A DNA stretch of 64,000 nucleotides from Cystobasidium ongulense (GCA_022835595.1 BQUP01000008.1:682001-746000), one strand, 5' to 3'; positions 33,086 through 48,085 are shown, counted from the stretch's first letter. Notes: a model not told the origin generated them from the sequence alone. Program-made: numbers and translations.

Positions 33086-36000
33086 ATGACAAACGCTCTA
33101 TCTCGATCAAAATCCGCTTTCTTCTATCCCACTCTTGTAAATCAGACTTCTACTCCGTCTTCTCGCTTCGACAAGCCTCATCCACCTCTGCCAAACACAC
33201 CCACATCGCCTTCGTCCCTCTCATTTACATGCCCGACACCTTGTGCTCTCCACGACCATTCCTCCCATTCAGCAGGAGCTGGTCCTCCTGTGCCTCCATC
33301 AAGCAGTGGAACAGTTCGCAGCACTAGATCCGCATTCTTCGATTCTAAGAGAATAAGGAAATCTAAACCCTCTATCGATGATGAGGAGACTTATTGCGTC
33401 TTGTCCGAGGAGGGAGTTGAGATCTTGGCCAAATCAGAGGAAGATGATTTTGACCTGACTATGTACAATCGCTCAGATACAATCTCAAGTGTCAAGAAGG
33501 GCTCGAAGGCATTGAAGCGCGCACCCTCCCTTAGCAATCTCCTCAAGACACCATCAAGGCTGAATCTTCGCAAAATGCCATCCAAGATGAAGCTATTCGG
33601 CGATACGCCTTCTTCAGTAAAGTCCAGCAATATCAGCACCCCTGGCGACTCTTCATTCTCTCACTCGATCCACATTGCTCCTGTCCCTCAGGCTGTACCA
33701 GCATATCATCCCTCCGCAAACACACCTACTTCCAACAAATCGTCGCGTTCTTCAAAGGGCTTTTTGCGACGAGCCGTCTTCAGGGATAAGACAGACAAGC
33801 TGTTAACTAGGACTCAGCCGCCTTTCCATGATGTTTCGGAGCATCCTATGCCTGGTACTGTCGCATCGCGCATCAAAGCGATGGAAGATACATATCGCCG
33901 CAGCTTGATCGTAGAAAGTGAAAACAATGCCAGTAACACGGAAGGCCTTGAGAAAGCCCGCTCTGCATCAGTTCCCCTTCTTAATCACCCTACGGGGGAC
34001 GGTATAATTGAACAGGCGAATGTGGGCAAAACACCTCGCAATAAATGGCTCGAAAAGTTACATATCGGTAAATCAAGCACAAAGAGGAAGACTAGACTCG
34101 AAATTCCCAGTTTTGAAGACAGCCCGGGATTATCTGAACGAGTCCAGCGAGAACTCAAGCGTCGCAGTTTGGAAGAGACGCCCCTGCCCATCGATAAGCA
34201 TGGGACCGAATTGTCCTCGAGACCTACGCTTCGAGTACAAATCGAGCCACCTGCAGAACAGGAAGAGCTCCATCGAACAGCATTCTTGTGTCCATCACCT
34301 CTCGCTACACCTACATCTGAGCACTCTGCTGCTATCGATAGACTAAGTTTAGCAGTCTCTCCCCAATTCATTGGTGCAAATCACAATCACACTTTCACCT
34401 TCGGGAGTCGAACTTCTGCGACATCATACTTTGGCGAAACAAGCTTGTCACATCTAGGCATACCTCAACAAGCTCTAGTAGCTTCATCACCACTATCGGG
34501 TGATCTACACATCTCACACTCGCCCAGCCGCAACGGCATAGCTGTACTTGACCGACTTAATGCTAGCTTTAGAGAAAGAGAGAATGCTCATGATATGCTC
34601 GATGGTGACATTACTGGTAGACTCTCTATCTTTTCACACGAGGAAAAAGTCAAGGTGACCAGCGAGAGACCGAAGAGTGATCCAAGTGAGCTCTAGAACC
34701 ATCACTGGCTCTTGTAGGTGTTGAACGCTAATCATTGTATTTCCAGTGCCGCTGAAGGATATCGCTCACGTTACGAATGAGCTTCGAAACCTGTAAGTTG
34801 TACTTAATGAAGCCTGAGAGACACATCTCACCCTACGTCCCATCGTTAGTCTGGAATCGTTCGAAGACACCTTTATCTACGATGCCGCCTCCATCAATAC
34901 ATCCACAGCACCCGGGACCAAGCATTCTTATTTCGCTTCTCCCGCACCCCCTACCCTGAAGGTCACTCCTAGAAAGCAGGAGGATGAGATACCTGATGAT
35001 CTACAAGATCTGATAGATGGTGTCGTACAGCTTAACGAAGTCTTACGAGTAAAGGAGGAGGGTCATAAGACATCCGAAAGACCACTATCAGGCGTCTCTT
35101 CCTTCGAAGGCAACGCTACCACAGCTCAAGATGCTCTTCGAGCGCTCGCGGAGAACAGCGAAGTCGCCCCCACTACGGTTGACACCGCTACTTTCGAATG
35201 GGTAGCTGCTCCGAGCATTCACGTTGAAGATGAAAGAATATCTAGCGATGTTGAACGACGTGATTCTTTCTCGTACTCCACGAGCAGCGCCCGGTCGTCC
35301 ATGGACGGCTTCAGCGATCCTCCTGTGCTGGCTGATGTTAGCGCACCAAGACCAAGCTTTGACAGTGGCCGTTCCTCATTTGATGAACCGGCCGAAGATA
35401 GATCTTATCAATCACGCCCAAAACATCAGAAATACCTCAGCTCATGCAGTGGAGTCAGCAATCGAAGTAGTTTGAGAGACTATCTAGCTATGGAAAGGCC
35501 TGGAGTGAGCCTTTGTCACATTTAAATCAATGATCCGAACTAAATTTTCCCTTCTGAATATAGCTCGGTGAAAGGATGCTGCAAGAGGTAGATGAAGATG
35601 TCGCTTTAAATGCAGTGGCTAATTCATACCTCCTCAATCCAAGCCGCGCAAGTTTCACCTCTACAACTTCAGCTCAGTCAAATCGAGATTCGTATATTAG
35701 TACAATTGGTCACTTCCAAACTGCACGGACTACGAACCTACCCTTCAGATTCAGTTCGGCCAGCGAGAGCGATGGCACGGGTAGCATTGCTCATTCTCCC
35801 ACTCCTGCGAATGGAATACGTCGAGTTCTGAAGCGACATTCGTTAGAGTGCGATCTAGGCGATCTATCTCGACAGTCTCTGGATATGTCTGCTCCGGGAC
35901 ATGGTACTCCAAGCAGACGCAACTCTATGGAGTCTCATCTATCATCGCCAGTCAGCGAGCTCAGTCGCATGGCGAATAATTCTGTCATATCCGAACTCCC

Positions 36001-38294
36001 TTCACTCAGTATGGCCAGAAACGGCGCTGCTTTAATGACTACAGCTTTGGAAGCTCCCGTCAAGCAAAGCACTCAGTCATCTCTGTTCTCACTTTCCTCT
36101 GTCAATTCCTCACCATGCCCTCGCCCTCCAAGAAGAAAACTACTCATGCTCACTGGAAATCGCCTGCCTCGCCCACCTCCGTCTGCTCCTGTCTTTGCAA
36201 CGCAGACCTCGCTGGGTCAGACCCTGGAGGTGCAGCACGGACCTGCCAAGCTACGACCAAGTATGTCACCTCAACAAGGGCGCGTACGTCGACTGAAGGA
36301 TACTTGGGAGGCCAAGCTGTCCCCAGATAAGGAGCAAGAGCGGTCCTTCGCATCTACCTCTTCGCCACGCTACGTGCGTCCGCTGCCCAACGGCTTAGAA
36401 AACAAGACTGAAGTTGCTCGACCTCGGCCTTTATCCAGTCTGTCTTTGACTGGTGCTATCAGTGAGTCAATAGCTAGATTCAGAAACAAACTCGACGACT
36501 GACTTACTTTCTCACAATGTAGTTCCTCCCGACACGCCCCCTCCATCGTCACCATCAGCCTCCGAAATGAGCTTTACTTCAACTTCTTACAGCTCTGCAG
36601 ATCACAATCGCAGCGCAAGTCTACAAGGACGTCTTGCAAAACTTGGTCGTCGCCGTACGAGAGGTCACAAGAGGGAGTCATCGCAACTTTCACGACATTC
36701 CATACTTGCCGAGCCGATTCAGGAGGAAGTGACAGCAATCCTTCGTGCTGAAACGATCCAGCAGCAAGCACCTGAACAACATGGAGACACTTCTTCTGAG
36801 AATCAGCAAGAATACTCGGACTACACGCAAGCTTGCGAATTCTTGGATTCTTACCTCGACGATGTTAGCCCTGTAGCCTCACCATCTCCAAAGTCAGTAT
36901 CGCCGCTAGTGATCAGGAAGACCCGAAGTCAGACTAGTTTGGCGTCTGAGCGCAGTCTACATCTAGGCTTGGACGCTTTCCAAACCAAACCACAACAGTT
37001 TATCAAGCCGAAAGCATCGAAATCTCGTTTACCTCGTCCTAAAGTTCCGGAAGCTCAGCATGATCCAGTGATTATAGTAGGCCAAGATGAATCGCACTGG
37101 GACGATTTGCACGCTTATTCACAGCTCAAATGGACACGTTTCTGCCATGAAGCGATTATGGAGCTACAGAAGAGTAGAGCTCAATGGCCAGATACAGATG
37201 TTTCCCTTGACATATTCGAATCGCCCCTTGGAAGCAGTAACAGCAGTCTTGGATCTTCAATACATGCTTCACCTCTTATTCAAGCTTTCTCTACACCTGG
37301 ATCTGGTTTCTCGCCTGATCTCACTTCCCCAGCGCATCAATCTGCTATTGTCGGCTTCCTGCTTGATTCACAAGCACGCTATAGATCTGAAATTGAACGC
37401 TTCGATTCTTCTCAAGATGTACCTAATACGCCAGAACTGTCGCCTGATCGTTCAGACATGCATGTTTTACAAGGTCATGGAATGTCAGAAGTCTTGCCTT
37501 CCCCGAAACACATTAAGCGAATATCCTGCAAGCCGAGTCAAGTCAAGAGAACGTCATACCAGCCAAACACGCTTATGCTCGTGCAGAAGCATCTGTCCAC
37601 TAGCAGTCCTGTTCTGCTAAACCCGGCCTCTTTGGTCGTTAAGAACGAAGAAAAGGGGACGAATGTCACCACATCACCATCAAGCGCAGTCACGCAAAGT
37701 AAAGCGAATCAAGTTAATCTACCGAAATCCACTAAGGGCTATAAAGCACGAGTAGCACCGGAACCTCCTTCTGCAAATGAAAAGTCAGCTGTCGAAATCG
37801 TCAAGAAAGCAGAACCTATTGTCAAGCCACTCACACCTGGTAAACGTATTAGAGCCATCGTCAAGAATCGTACCCTGCAAGTATACGCGGACAATGTTGT
37901 GTCCCACGCTGAAGGCGATGAGGCTCAGCCTGCAACAAGACAAAAGATCAATTCATTCCTACCAGGCAGGAAACTCAGTCAAAGACGCAATGATGCCTTT
38001 ACAGCTGCTAGGCGTAAGTTAGAAGGAGTAGGTGATGCAGGTGAACAGACGGATCATAGTTCAGGACTATCAAGTTCGGATGAAATGGAATTACACAAGA
38101 GTGGCCTCGGCAAATTCGACGCTAGACCCTCTTCTTTATTACCTGTACGGCAAAAAATGATGGGTACTGTCCTTGAAGCTGGTGGAAGTGTCCAAGGTGA
38201 AGATGCGAGATCATCTGGCTTGTATGGCATCAAGAACAGACCGCGCCCTCCGACGAGAAGGACCGCTTCTGGACTAGTCAGGAGTATGAGATGA
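33086..38294 (+). CDS. Large Ser-rich disordered fungal protein, function unknown
   Basis: Five exons joined by short introns (near 34686-34747, 34793-34848, 35505-35565, 36451-36522) give about 1,650 residues. Composition is dominated by Ser, Pro, Thr and Arg with no globular domain I recognise. Short islands stand out: SIDDEETYCVLSEEGVEIL near the start, repeated basic amphipathic pieces (LSNLLKTPSRLNLRKMPSKM), IPDDLQDLIDGVVQLNEVLR, and PRYVRPLP. A late segment, HWDDLHAYSQLKWTRFCHEA, is hydrophobic and may be a conserved core. Many SP/TP and RxxS sites suggest phosphorylation. It could be a cell-polarity or cytoskeletal scaffold, but that is a guess. All joins keep frame. Confidence 0.75.
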
Positions 38295-40251
<1,957 letters not shown>

Positions 40252-41106
40252 ACGATTGCATTTGGTCGTCGGCGCTCTTTCTCTTCCTGGTCTCACCCGC
40301 CAGCCATGTATCATATCCATCTTTTCGCTCTTCTTTACGCCCACGTTTTGGTTCCTTCCTAGTGCTCGCTTGTTGTCTATAAAACTCGTAGCTGTTTATT
40401 CCCCAGCAATGATACACTGGCAGTGCATTAATGATTTCGTACCAACATAATTTGGTAGCTGCGATCCATCGTCCATTGCGCTTGACGGTCTTCTGATGTC
40501 TCTTTCGCATCACTTACTTGGCACCCACCGGACATGCAGCCATCGCTTCCCAGCGAAGATGTACTCAGATAAGCCGGAATGTGCATGAATACTTAACCTA
40601 GTAAATCATAGCTTGACCCATTATTTCTATCAAATGATAGCAATCAGTATTCTGCTCGAGTTGCATCAAACGATCGGAGCTCTTTCCTGCACGAACCACA
40701 AGAAGCAGTCGAAAGAGAGCACATGGCAGGAAGCAGCATGGGAATGACTCATCCAGCAGACCCATCTCCCCTCCATCGCAGCTCGTCCGTCTGCTGGCTT
40801 CCTTCCACAACAAGCAGCGTTCAAGCCAGCCATCCATTTCCCGATCAAGCAAGCACGCATTCTTGGGCTGGCTGGACGCGATGGATGGACCATCCAAGGC
40901 ACACGAGTTGCAAGTGTCGAGTATGGGAGCCCCTGTCAGGGATGCACTGGAAAGAGAGCTGAACCTCCACCGCGTCCTTCCGCTCATCTGACGGCAGAGA
41001 GGACTTCGTTCTGACTGACTCAACTGAAGATACAACTTTGCAACATCCCAGCTGACTAGCATAGCTGGTCAATCAAGACTATCCTTCCGCGTGGGCTGCT
41101 GCTACC
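40252..41106. other. Intergenic region, H3 3' UTR to coiled-coil gene
   Basis: About 855 bases, no gene supported. A 154-codon minus-strand frame (40598-41062) shows no family features. It should hold the H3 3' UTR and the coiled-coil gene promoter. Confidence 0.45.
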
Positions 41107-43263
41107 ATGGTACGGTCTAGCCAACTTGACTGTGCGATGCTTGGAAGATCTAGCTGACTCCTTCGCTCATCACAGGCTTCACCACAGCTTGACACCGGGA
41201 CAAACCCAGAAGCGGAGCTAGCCGTCAAATCAAGCCTCGTCGAAGCGTTGACGGCCGAAAACGAGCAGCTTCGAAACTTGCTACAGCGTCAAGCAGACCA
41301 AGCCGATGCGAGCGACATCAAACGCTTTTCACGGGGTGATATGCGTCGTGAATCCAACATCAACGAACTACAGGCTGCTTTGGCATGTATGAGAAGTCAG
41401 CTCCACGAGACTGCAGCGGACTACGAGGAACAGAAGAAGCTTGCCTCGGTATTACATGGAGAGAAGGAGGCATTGTTATCTAAGCTGTCTGATGCTAGAG
41501 AACAGATTGAAATGCTCAGGATGACAATTGCGGAACTCGAAGCCAAATTGGAAGACGAGAGGGTCAGAATTGCTGCTTTACGAAATGGTCTAGATGAAAG
41601 CAAGCGAGCTATTATCATACTTCAAGAACAGAATGAACGACGACAAAGTGAAGCTGCAGCTGCAAGACGTGCCTCACTCGAAGCGCAAGGTATATTGCAG
41701 CCTATCTCCGCAACTGGAGCAGCTCAATCAGCAACCTCAGGTTCTCGTAGAGCATCACTCGCTTTTCCAAATGTCTCTGAAGCACGCCGAGGCTCCCTTA
41801 ATTATCTTAATGGACTTGGACTAGCCACTAAGAGGACTGCCTACTTCGATCCAAGTAAAATGGGTCCGACAAGACATGGTAGCCTGGCCGACAATAGCAC
41901 TATACCTTCCGAACAAGAAGTTCTCGCTAGGAGGCGAGCGTCTTTACCTGCTAGTGGATTGCTAGAACTACTACGATCTGGCGATGAGGAACAAGGATCG
42001 TCTCCTGTCAGAAGCGGAATGCCAACTTCAGCTTCATCCCCTCATCTTACTGGAACGGTCTCCCGAAAGGGTTCGCTCACGGCCAGACGCTCCTCAATAG
42101 GTTACGAAAACAGTCCTACTCGACGGAACTCGCATCTTGCTCATACACTCAGCAGACTTGCAGCCAATGGACCAGAAAACGATCTTCCAATGTCCCGCCG
42201 AGGATCGAGAATACTAGCAAATGATACCTCCGGCCTCTCTTCCTTGCCTGAACATGGAAGTACTTCGGTCGACCCTGCAAAAGCTAGACGAAGAAGCTCA
42301 CTTCTCGTCAATACTAGTCACATCCGTCGTCCCAGTGACAAGCCCATTCCTACTTTCACACGAGAAGACGCGGATGATCCCCTGGCAAAAGTCAGGAAGA
42401 TCGAGGATCCTTCAATTCTGTCTGGACAGGACACCAACAATGCTGTCGTTCACGCGCTCTCGCTCGAAGCAGTCATGGAAATATCAGCACTTCGGGAGAC
42501 GGTGGAGCAGCTGCGCAATCAACTCTTCGAAAGTGAAGAAGCAAGAGAAGCAAGTGAAACGTGCGCGAAAGTATTGCGAGAGTTCATTGGCAGTCAAGTA
42601 GATGGAGCTATTCCTACCCCTGCTATTCGCCTGCCTCCTTTACCTACCGAGGCAGACGAATTTGACACCGCTAGTCCGAATGCCAAAATCAAGACTGATA
42701 GGTCCGCCACAGAAAGCAAGAAGACATCATCATTGTGGGCGATACCGAAAATGCTCCCTTCCTTGACCTATGGTACAAACAAGAAAGACTCGAATCTACC
42801 GCCAACGCCTACCGATGCTATCGCCAAGACTTTTAATTCCATTTCGACCGATCTATTGCTACCTTCCAGAATTGCAGATATCAAACGACGTTCAAGTTCT
42901 ATATCTTCGAAATCCGAATACTCTTGTAATTCTGGTCCTGCCTCACCTTATCTCGGTTTCAGCAACCAAAGTTCTTTCAAGCCTAACTTTGAAAGCTTCT
43001 CGTTTTCAGCGCACAGAGCACAAGCTGGCCCTCCAAGACTAGACTCCCCATCTCCACTCGTTGGACCTACAGACACAGCTCGTTTCCCGGATTCAGCTGC
43101 CTCGACCGCCGATTCTGAAAGTGAAGTTGAACCTGTCACTCCTTCCGACGTAGTGTTCAGCGAGAATGTGATGAATACACCTAAGATGCAAGAACAGGAC
43201 CAGCAAGTATTTGGCAATGATGGCATGCTATTAGATAAGCCAACCAACGTTGTAGCCGTCTGA
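41107..43263 (+). CDS. Coiled-coil protein with many RRxS (PKA-type) sites
   Basis: An ATG-only exon (41107-41109) joined to 41176-43263 gives 696 residues. An N-terminal heptad-rich coiled coil spans about residues 20-165 (LVEALTAENEQLRNLLQRQ to IILQEQNERRQ). A second short coiled coil lies near ALSLEAVMEISALRETVEQL. Between them a Ser/Arg-rich linker carries about eleven R-R/K-x-S sites (ARRASL, SRRASL, ARRGSL, RRRASL, SRKGSL, ARRSSI, TRRNSH, SRRGSR, RRRSSL, IRRPSD, KRRSSS). The C-terminal part is Ser/Pro-rich, with acidic SESEVEPVTPSD near the end. No known domain is recognised. It may be a cyclic-AMP-kinase-regulated scaffold; that is inference. The exon-1 call rests on frame and a good ACCATGG context. 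Confidence 0.72.
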
Positions 43264-43347
43264 AAGACCAACCTGTGTCATAGTGATTGATAACATCTGT
43301 AATACATAGTGGTACAAATTTGCATGGGTAATGGAAATATTGCTGGA

Positions 43348-45365
43348 TTACTTTGAAACGGCGCTTGCGATGCGGTTCTTTGCCATTTTGCCTAGCATGC
43401 CTCCGACGCTCCTCGCACCCTCGGCGAACTCGTATGCCTTTGCGACGCCTCCCCACACGGCCTTGCGCGCGTTACTACTGGCATCTCCCTTGGCTCCGGC
43501 AGTTCCCATCATAGCACCCTTGATGCTAGGCAGTTGATTCAGAACATCTACACCAGTGCTTCTAGCCCATACGATTGGCTTTGATTCCATAGCGTAAAGC
43601 TTGTGCAGTTTATCAATGACGTTCATGATCGTGTGATTCGTGAGATATCTTTGACGAGGATATGGGTTTAGGGATAGCTTGGACCCTATGTCTGCTCCTT
43701 GTGCAATGGAAGTCTCGAGAGTTTCAAAGAGCGCAGCAGCATCACCCAAGCCCAAGTTGAGCCCTTGACCGGCCATAGGATGTACTGTGTGTGCGGCATC
43801 GCCAATAAGGACAGTGCGCTTTGGTAAGCCTCCAACATCTGTATCACCGAGGTATGACTGAGCATGCGACAGCTTCAGCGGGAAGCTGGCACACGTGTCC
43901 AGATGAACAGTCTTGACAATGGGCGGGACTTCAGAATGTTCGTGCGGTAGCGTTGTGCGGTCGAGATTTGATGGGTGGTAGCGCCATGCAATGTCTTCGA
44001 GAAGCGTTTGAGGCGAGGTTTCTAGCCGTTGGTATAGCCAAGATAATGATGACCAAGGTAGGCGGAATGAAGCATTTACTAGTGCCGTCAAGCGTTCTGC
44101 ATCCAGCTTTTTCAGAGCGGCAGCGATATGTGGTTTGGTTGACCAGGCAAGGGAACCATATCTGTCTGCGATCTGCAAGATAGACATTTGTTAGTTACTG
44201 GACACAAATGCGATATAATCCTCGCAAAACGCGATATACATACAGGTAAAAACCCAAGCGGTCCAACAGGCAAGAAACGCTGCCAAGCAATGGTATTCGT
44301 ATCTAATGGACTCGGCTCAAGCTCAAGTGTTCCGACCAAACAGTGTGCATCGTATGCCCAGCCATCGGTCTTGATACCAGAATAGTTCTTGACAGGCGAA
44401 TTGAAGCCGTCTGCGCCCACTAGCAGTCGTGCTCGGATCGATCTGCCATTCTCTAGCTTGACTATTGGCCAGCCGCCTTGGCTTTTCAAGTCGCCCTGCG
44501 TAATGTCCTGCACTTTGGTTTTGTCAATTATTTCTACATTGTTGTGCTTTTGGACGTTGGTCAACAATGCCTTCTGCAGGTTCATATTCTCGACGAATTT
44601 GGCCATCTCAGCACCCGCATGAGTGTCCGGTTTGACATCGTATGCGGAGAACTCTATTCGGGCTCCGGAAAGGCCGTCCCAGACCTATGATGTGTGTACA
44701 CTCAGATACTAGTCAAGCGGAATCTCCCAGAGAAGCATGCGTACCCTCATTTCTTCGCATGGCCTGGTCCTTGACATGTCCAATTGCTGCCATCCACCGG
44801 TATCTGCAGACGAATGTCAGCTGAGGACGTCCACAAGCTTACTGAAACGATTAACACACCTGACAGGAAACGTTGACTTTCCGATGTAATACTTGATATC
44901 CGATTCGACCATTTCCCGGGTGGCAGTTGCCAATTGGCGACCTTGCTAAGATCGCTCCCTTCGAGGAGCGAGACTTTAGTACCGGCATGCTGAACGATGG
45001 GAGACGTAGCTGAGTATCATTAAATCGACGTTACAGACGATGACTTAGCCTGGTCAGCGTTGCAGATATAACGCGATACCGATACCGCGATCGGACGTAC
45101 AGAGAGCATTTGCAAGAGCCAGTCCGACTAGGCCGCCGCCGACGATGACAATGTCGTGCTCTTCAGGTGGTGGTGCGCGGGACTCTGATGCAGCGCTGGC
45201 TGTGCTGGTGGATTGCAGCCTGGTCGATTGCCATCGCGATCTAGCGGTCCAGCTTGAGGCAGAGCCAGAGCACGAGCAGTACGATGTGCCAGGAAGCGAC
45301 TGCGCGCGGCTGAGCTGTCTAAGCTGCGTCTGCATGAGGCGGCTTGAGGAAGACTGAAGCGACAT
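43348..45365 (-). CDS. COQ6: Ubiquinone biosynthesis monooxygenase COQ6
   Basis: FAD-dependent hydroxylase for the C5 ring position in coenzyme Q synthesis, on the matrix side of the mitochondrial inner membrane. The N-terminus is rich in Ser/Arg/Gln without acids (MSLQSSSSRLMQTQLRQLSR), like a mitochondrial presequence. The dinucleotide-binding DIVIVGGGLVGLALANAL follows. Family features continue: WSNRISSITSESQRFL, GARIEFSAYD, RARLLVGADGFNSPVKNYSG (DG motif), the GWAYDAHCLVGTLEL segment, WQRFLPVGPLGFLP, and VLIGDAAHTVHPMAGQGLN followed by LGLGDA (second FAD motif). The C-terminus is a helical VGGMLGKMAKNRIASAVSK. About 540 residues in several exons. It is divergent from ERV1 with 115 bases between the starts. 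Confidence 0.93.
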
Positions 45366-45480
45366 CTTGACAATCTGGATGTGGTTTGTCGAGAGTTGAC
45401 GCACCTTGACGGTGTCCAGCAGCTTGACTTCTTCGATTGCCTTTCTCTTCAGGTTCAAATACATACACCACTCTGTCAAG
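45366..45480. promoter_or_regulatory. Short bidirectional promoter COQ6/ERV1
   Basis: Only 115 bases separate two divergent start codons, both for mitochondrial proteins. No TATA box is seen. CTTTCTCTTC-type pyrimidine tracts lie on the ERV1 side. Confidence 0.6.
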
Positions 45481-46145
45481 ATGGACACAGGCAAGGAGAA
45501 CATTCCGCTGCCAGCCAAGACCCCGTCTGGACACCTGAAGCCTGGATATACCATCGGACCCAACGGCGTGATCCTCGGACCTGATGGCAAGCCGTGCAGA
45601 GTAAGCTGACGGAGGGAGGTGAGGTGTACCGACCTTTCGCTGATGCCAACGTGCAGGCCTGCAACTCGCTCAAAGCATTTGGAGCTATAGCATCAGGCAG
45701 TAAAACATCGAAGAACAAGTCCGCCTCTGGTGGAAGCGCTGCTGCTGCTACCTTTGCTGGCGCTGCGAGTGTGGCACCCGTATCTGCGTCGGAAGATCCA
45801 TACAAAGCATGTCCGCCCGACGTCGAACAGCTCGGTCGACACACATGGACATTCTTGCATACGACAGCTGCCTACTATCCAGATCAGCCATCTGAACAAC
45901 ATAAAAAGAATGCGTCCGCTCTCTTCAATTCGCTACCGAGTCTATACCCATGTTCATTCTGTGCCGATGAGCTGGGCAAAGAAATGCAACGTGTCGGTCC
46001 GCCAGATGTCAGTAGCCGGTCTACTCTTAGCAATTGGCTGTGCAATATACACAACGAGGTGAATGACCGCCTCGGCAAGAAACAGTTTGATTGCTCGAAA
46101 GTCTTGAATAGGTGGAAGGAAGGTTGGGATGACGGACGTTGTTAG
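45481..46145 (+). CDS. ERV1: FAD-linked sulfhydryl oxidase Erv1/ALR
   Basis: Reoxidises Mia40 in the mitochondrial intermembrane-space disulfide relay. Exons 45481-45600 and 45657-46145 give 202 residues. The flexible N-terminal arm carries the shuttle pair CRAC (Cys39, Cys42), created exactly at the exon junction. The core shows LGRHTWTFLHTTAAYYPDQP, the active-site YPCSFCADELGKEM and SNWLCNIHNEVNDRLGKKQF (FAD binding), then FDCSK and a terminal DDGRC. Length and Cys layout match the fungal mitochondrial enzyme rather than the ER Erv2 type, and no signal peptide is present. It is paired head to head with COQ6. Confidence 0.95.
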
Positions 46146-46259
46146 GAGTAAGACCTTTTAGCATTACGTTAAACTGCAGTGTTGTTGTAATTTATGCTTG
46201 CAAAGTCAAACACATCACCCTTCTATAGTACAAAAACTCCGTGTGATCACACTACTTAT

Positions 46260-48085
46260 TCACTCAGCAGCCTGATCAACCTCAGCTTCTACTTCGTCGC
46301 CATCCTCTGCATTCGCTGTGTTTCCAAAGCCTCCGCTAGGCTCCTTTGATAATAGAGCCGTATCTGGGTAGAGGGCTTGGACGCTTGGGAAAGGGTGAGA
46401 TTGGTCGACCGGTCCAGAACACTCGTTGCGCAAAAGTGGCAGCACAGCATGGCCAACTGGTACCAGCTGTAGAAGTATTGTGTTGTCCATCAGTTTGTGC
46501 AGGAGCGGCCAACAGATATAGCTCGTTCCAACTCACTTGCTGTTCCACAATCTGAAGAACTTCCACTGAACGCTTTTCCAGGTCTTTCGAAACGTCGAGA
46601 GAAACCCAAAGTGTCCCCGATTGAGAATTAGCCGTGATGCTAAGAATTGGCACGCCGAAATCCAGGAATTGGCTTGGTGCCTCGGCTGATGTATCGAGGA
46701 GAGCTTGTGCATTCCATGATAACAAAGCCGATGATCCCACTGATGAGACGATCACGCGTGTGTTCCCTTCTCCTTGCGTTGCCCCCAGTGTGACCATTTG
46801 CGTTATGCCAAGGTCGAGCTTCTTGATCTTTGGCACAAAAGTCGCTGCCTTAGATGGCTCAGCGCTTGGCGCTTCCTCTGCTTCATCCTCTTCTGATAAT
46901 TCAGCTCCGTCCTGCTCGGTTTGTCCATTTTCAAGAGCTTTCCTAACTGCCTTCGTCTTTCTCACCGACTTTCGCGCTCGCCTGCCTGGAGTTGTGGCTG
47001 GCACTTCGACGCTTATCTCAGCCGTACCTATAAGGGGCCGCGCTGATATATCTTTGCGTATGCAGCGATTTGTTGTTAGGTCCCACATTCGTAGTGTATC
47101 GTCGCCTCCGGCTGTTATTAAGATGTTCGGATCCAGTGGGTGGAGAGCCAGAGCAGAGACGAACTTGCGTTGACCCAGAAGGAAATGCTCGATTTCCCAT
47201 CCTTGTGGCCATTTGCTCACTCGTATATGTTCGTCACGGTCGGCAGTAATGATCTGGCCTTGATCTTGCAGTACCAGCATGGCAGTCAACATGCTAACAT
47301 GTCCTACTACCGGTGAGAGGGCCGATACTTTCGCTGGAACATGCCGCCACTCTGGTGCGATACCGCCAGTATCTCCGACTTTGCGTCTTTTCCCGGATGC
47401 CGTTTTCGCTTCACCGGGTCGCTCGGATTTCTGTTCATTTGGCGTGTCCTCCTTGATAGCGGCTGTCGAAGTCGAGGCTTCCGGGATTGGAGCTGGTGTA
47501 GGTGGGACTGGAAGATTTGGTGAGCACCCGTACATTGGGAAGCTGCCATGTTGGGTTAGTCGGGAACCTTTTACAGTCTGGAAGACAGACCTACGCGTAT
47601 ACGTCCCCAAATTTGTCTGCAATGACAAGTGTTTGACCGTCGTCCGTGATTGAAATCGCGTTGGCCCTCTTTGGGAGCTCTCTATAGACAAGAGCAGCAT
47701 CAGCGAGCATCGAACTCCGCTTCAATGATTAGACTTACCTCTCCTGCTCCAAAATCAGACTGGCAGGCGTATCTTTTGTTGCCAACTCGATACGCCACTC
47801 TTTTACGTGCTTGTCCTCGGCGTTTGACACTAGCTTTGCATCTGTATGCCAGACGAGGTGGCGGACCATACATTTCGCAGCATGTCCAATAGCCTCATCG
47901 CTGATAGCGAGTATGCGGTTGTTGCTTCAGAGCCGAAGATTAGCTGTTTGCAGAAAAAGGATGACTTCTTGCCTTTGCGCAACTTACTCTAAATCCACGA
48001 TTTGTATCTTGGCTCCACAAGCAGTAGCAAGAAGCTTGCCAGAAGGCGAAAGGGACAGCAACTGTAGAGGTTGGCGGAGTGACAT
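46260..48085 (-). CDS. TRM82: tRNA (guanine-N7) methyltransferase non-catalytic subunit Trm82/WDR4
   Basis: WD40 protein that stabilises Trm8 for m7G46 formation in tRNA. It starts MSLRQPLQLLSLSPSGKLLA. Family signatures follow: LPKRANAISITDDGQTLVIA then DKFGDVYA, GHVSMLTAMLVLQDQGQIIT then ADRDEHIRVSKWP, and FVSALALHPLDPNILITAGG then DDTLRMWDL. A ~70-residue linker with charged and Pro-rich sequence interrupts the early blades, and another acidic/basic insert follows the IRKDIS strand. The C-terminus is acidic (EDGDEVEAEVDQAAE). Several short introns. It is divergent from HIT1 with 72 bases between the starts. Confidence 0.9.

Noticed and set aside
32607-33089. 160-codon frame upstream of the large disordered protein
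   Set aside because: No family features; the composition fits an intergenic region and leader.
40598-41062. 154-codon minus-strand frame downstream of H3
   Set aside because: No motif, and it lies in the promoter zone of the coiled-coil gene.
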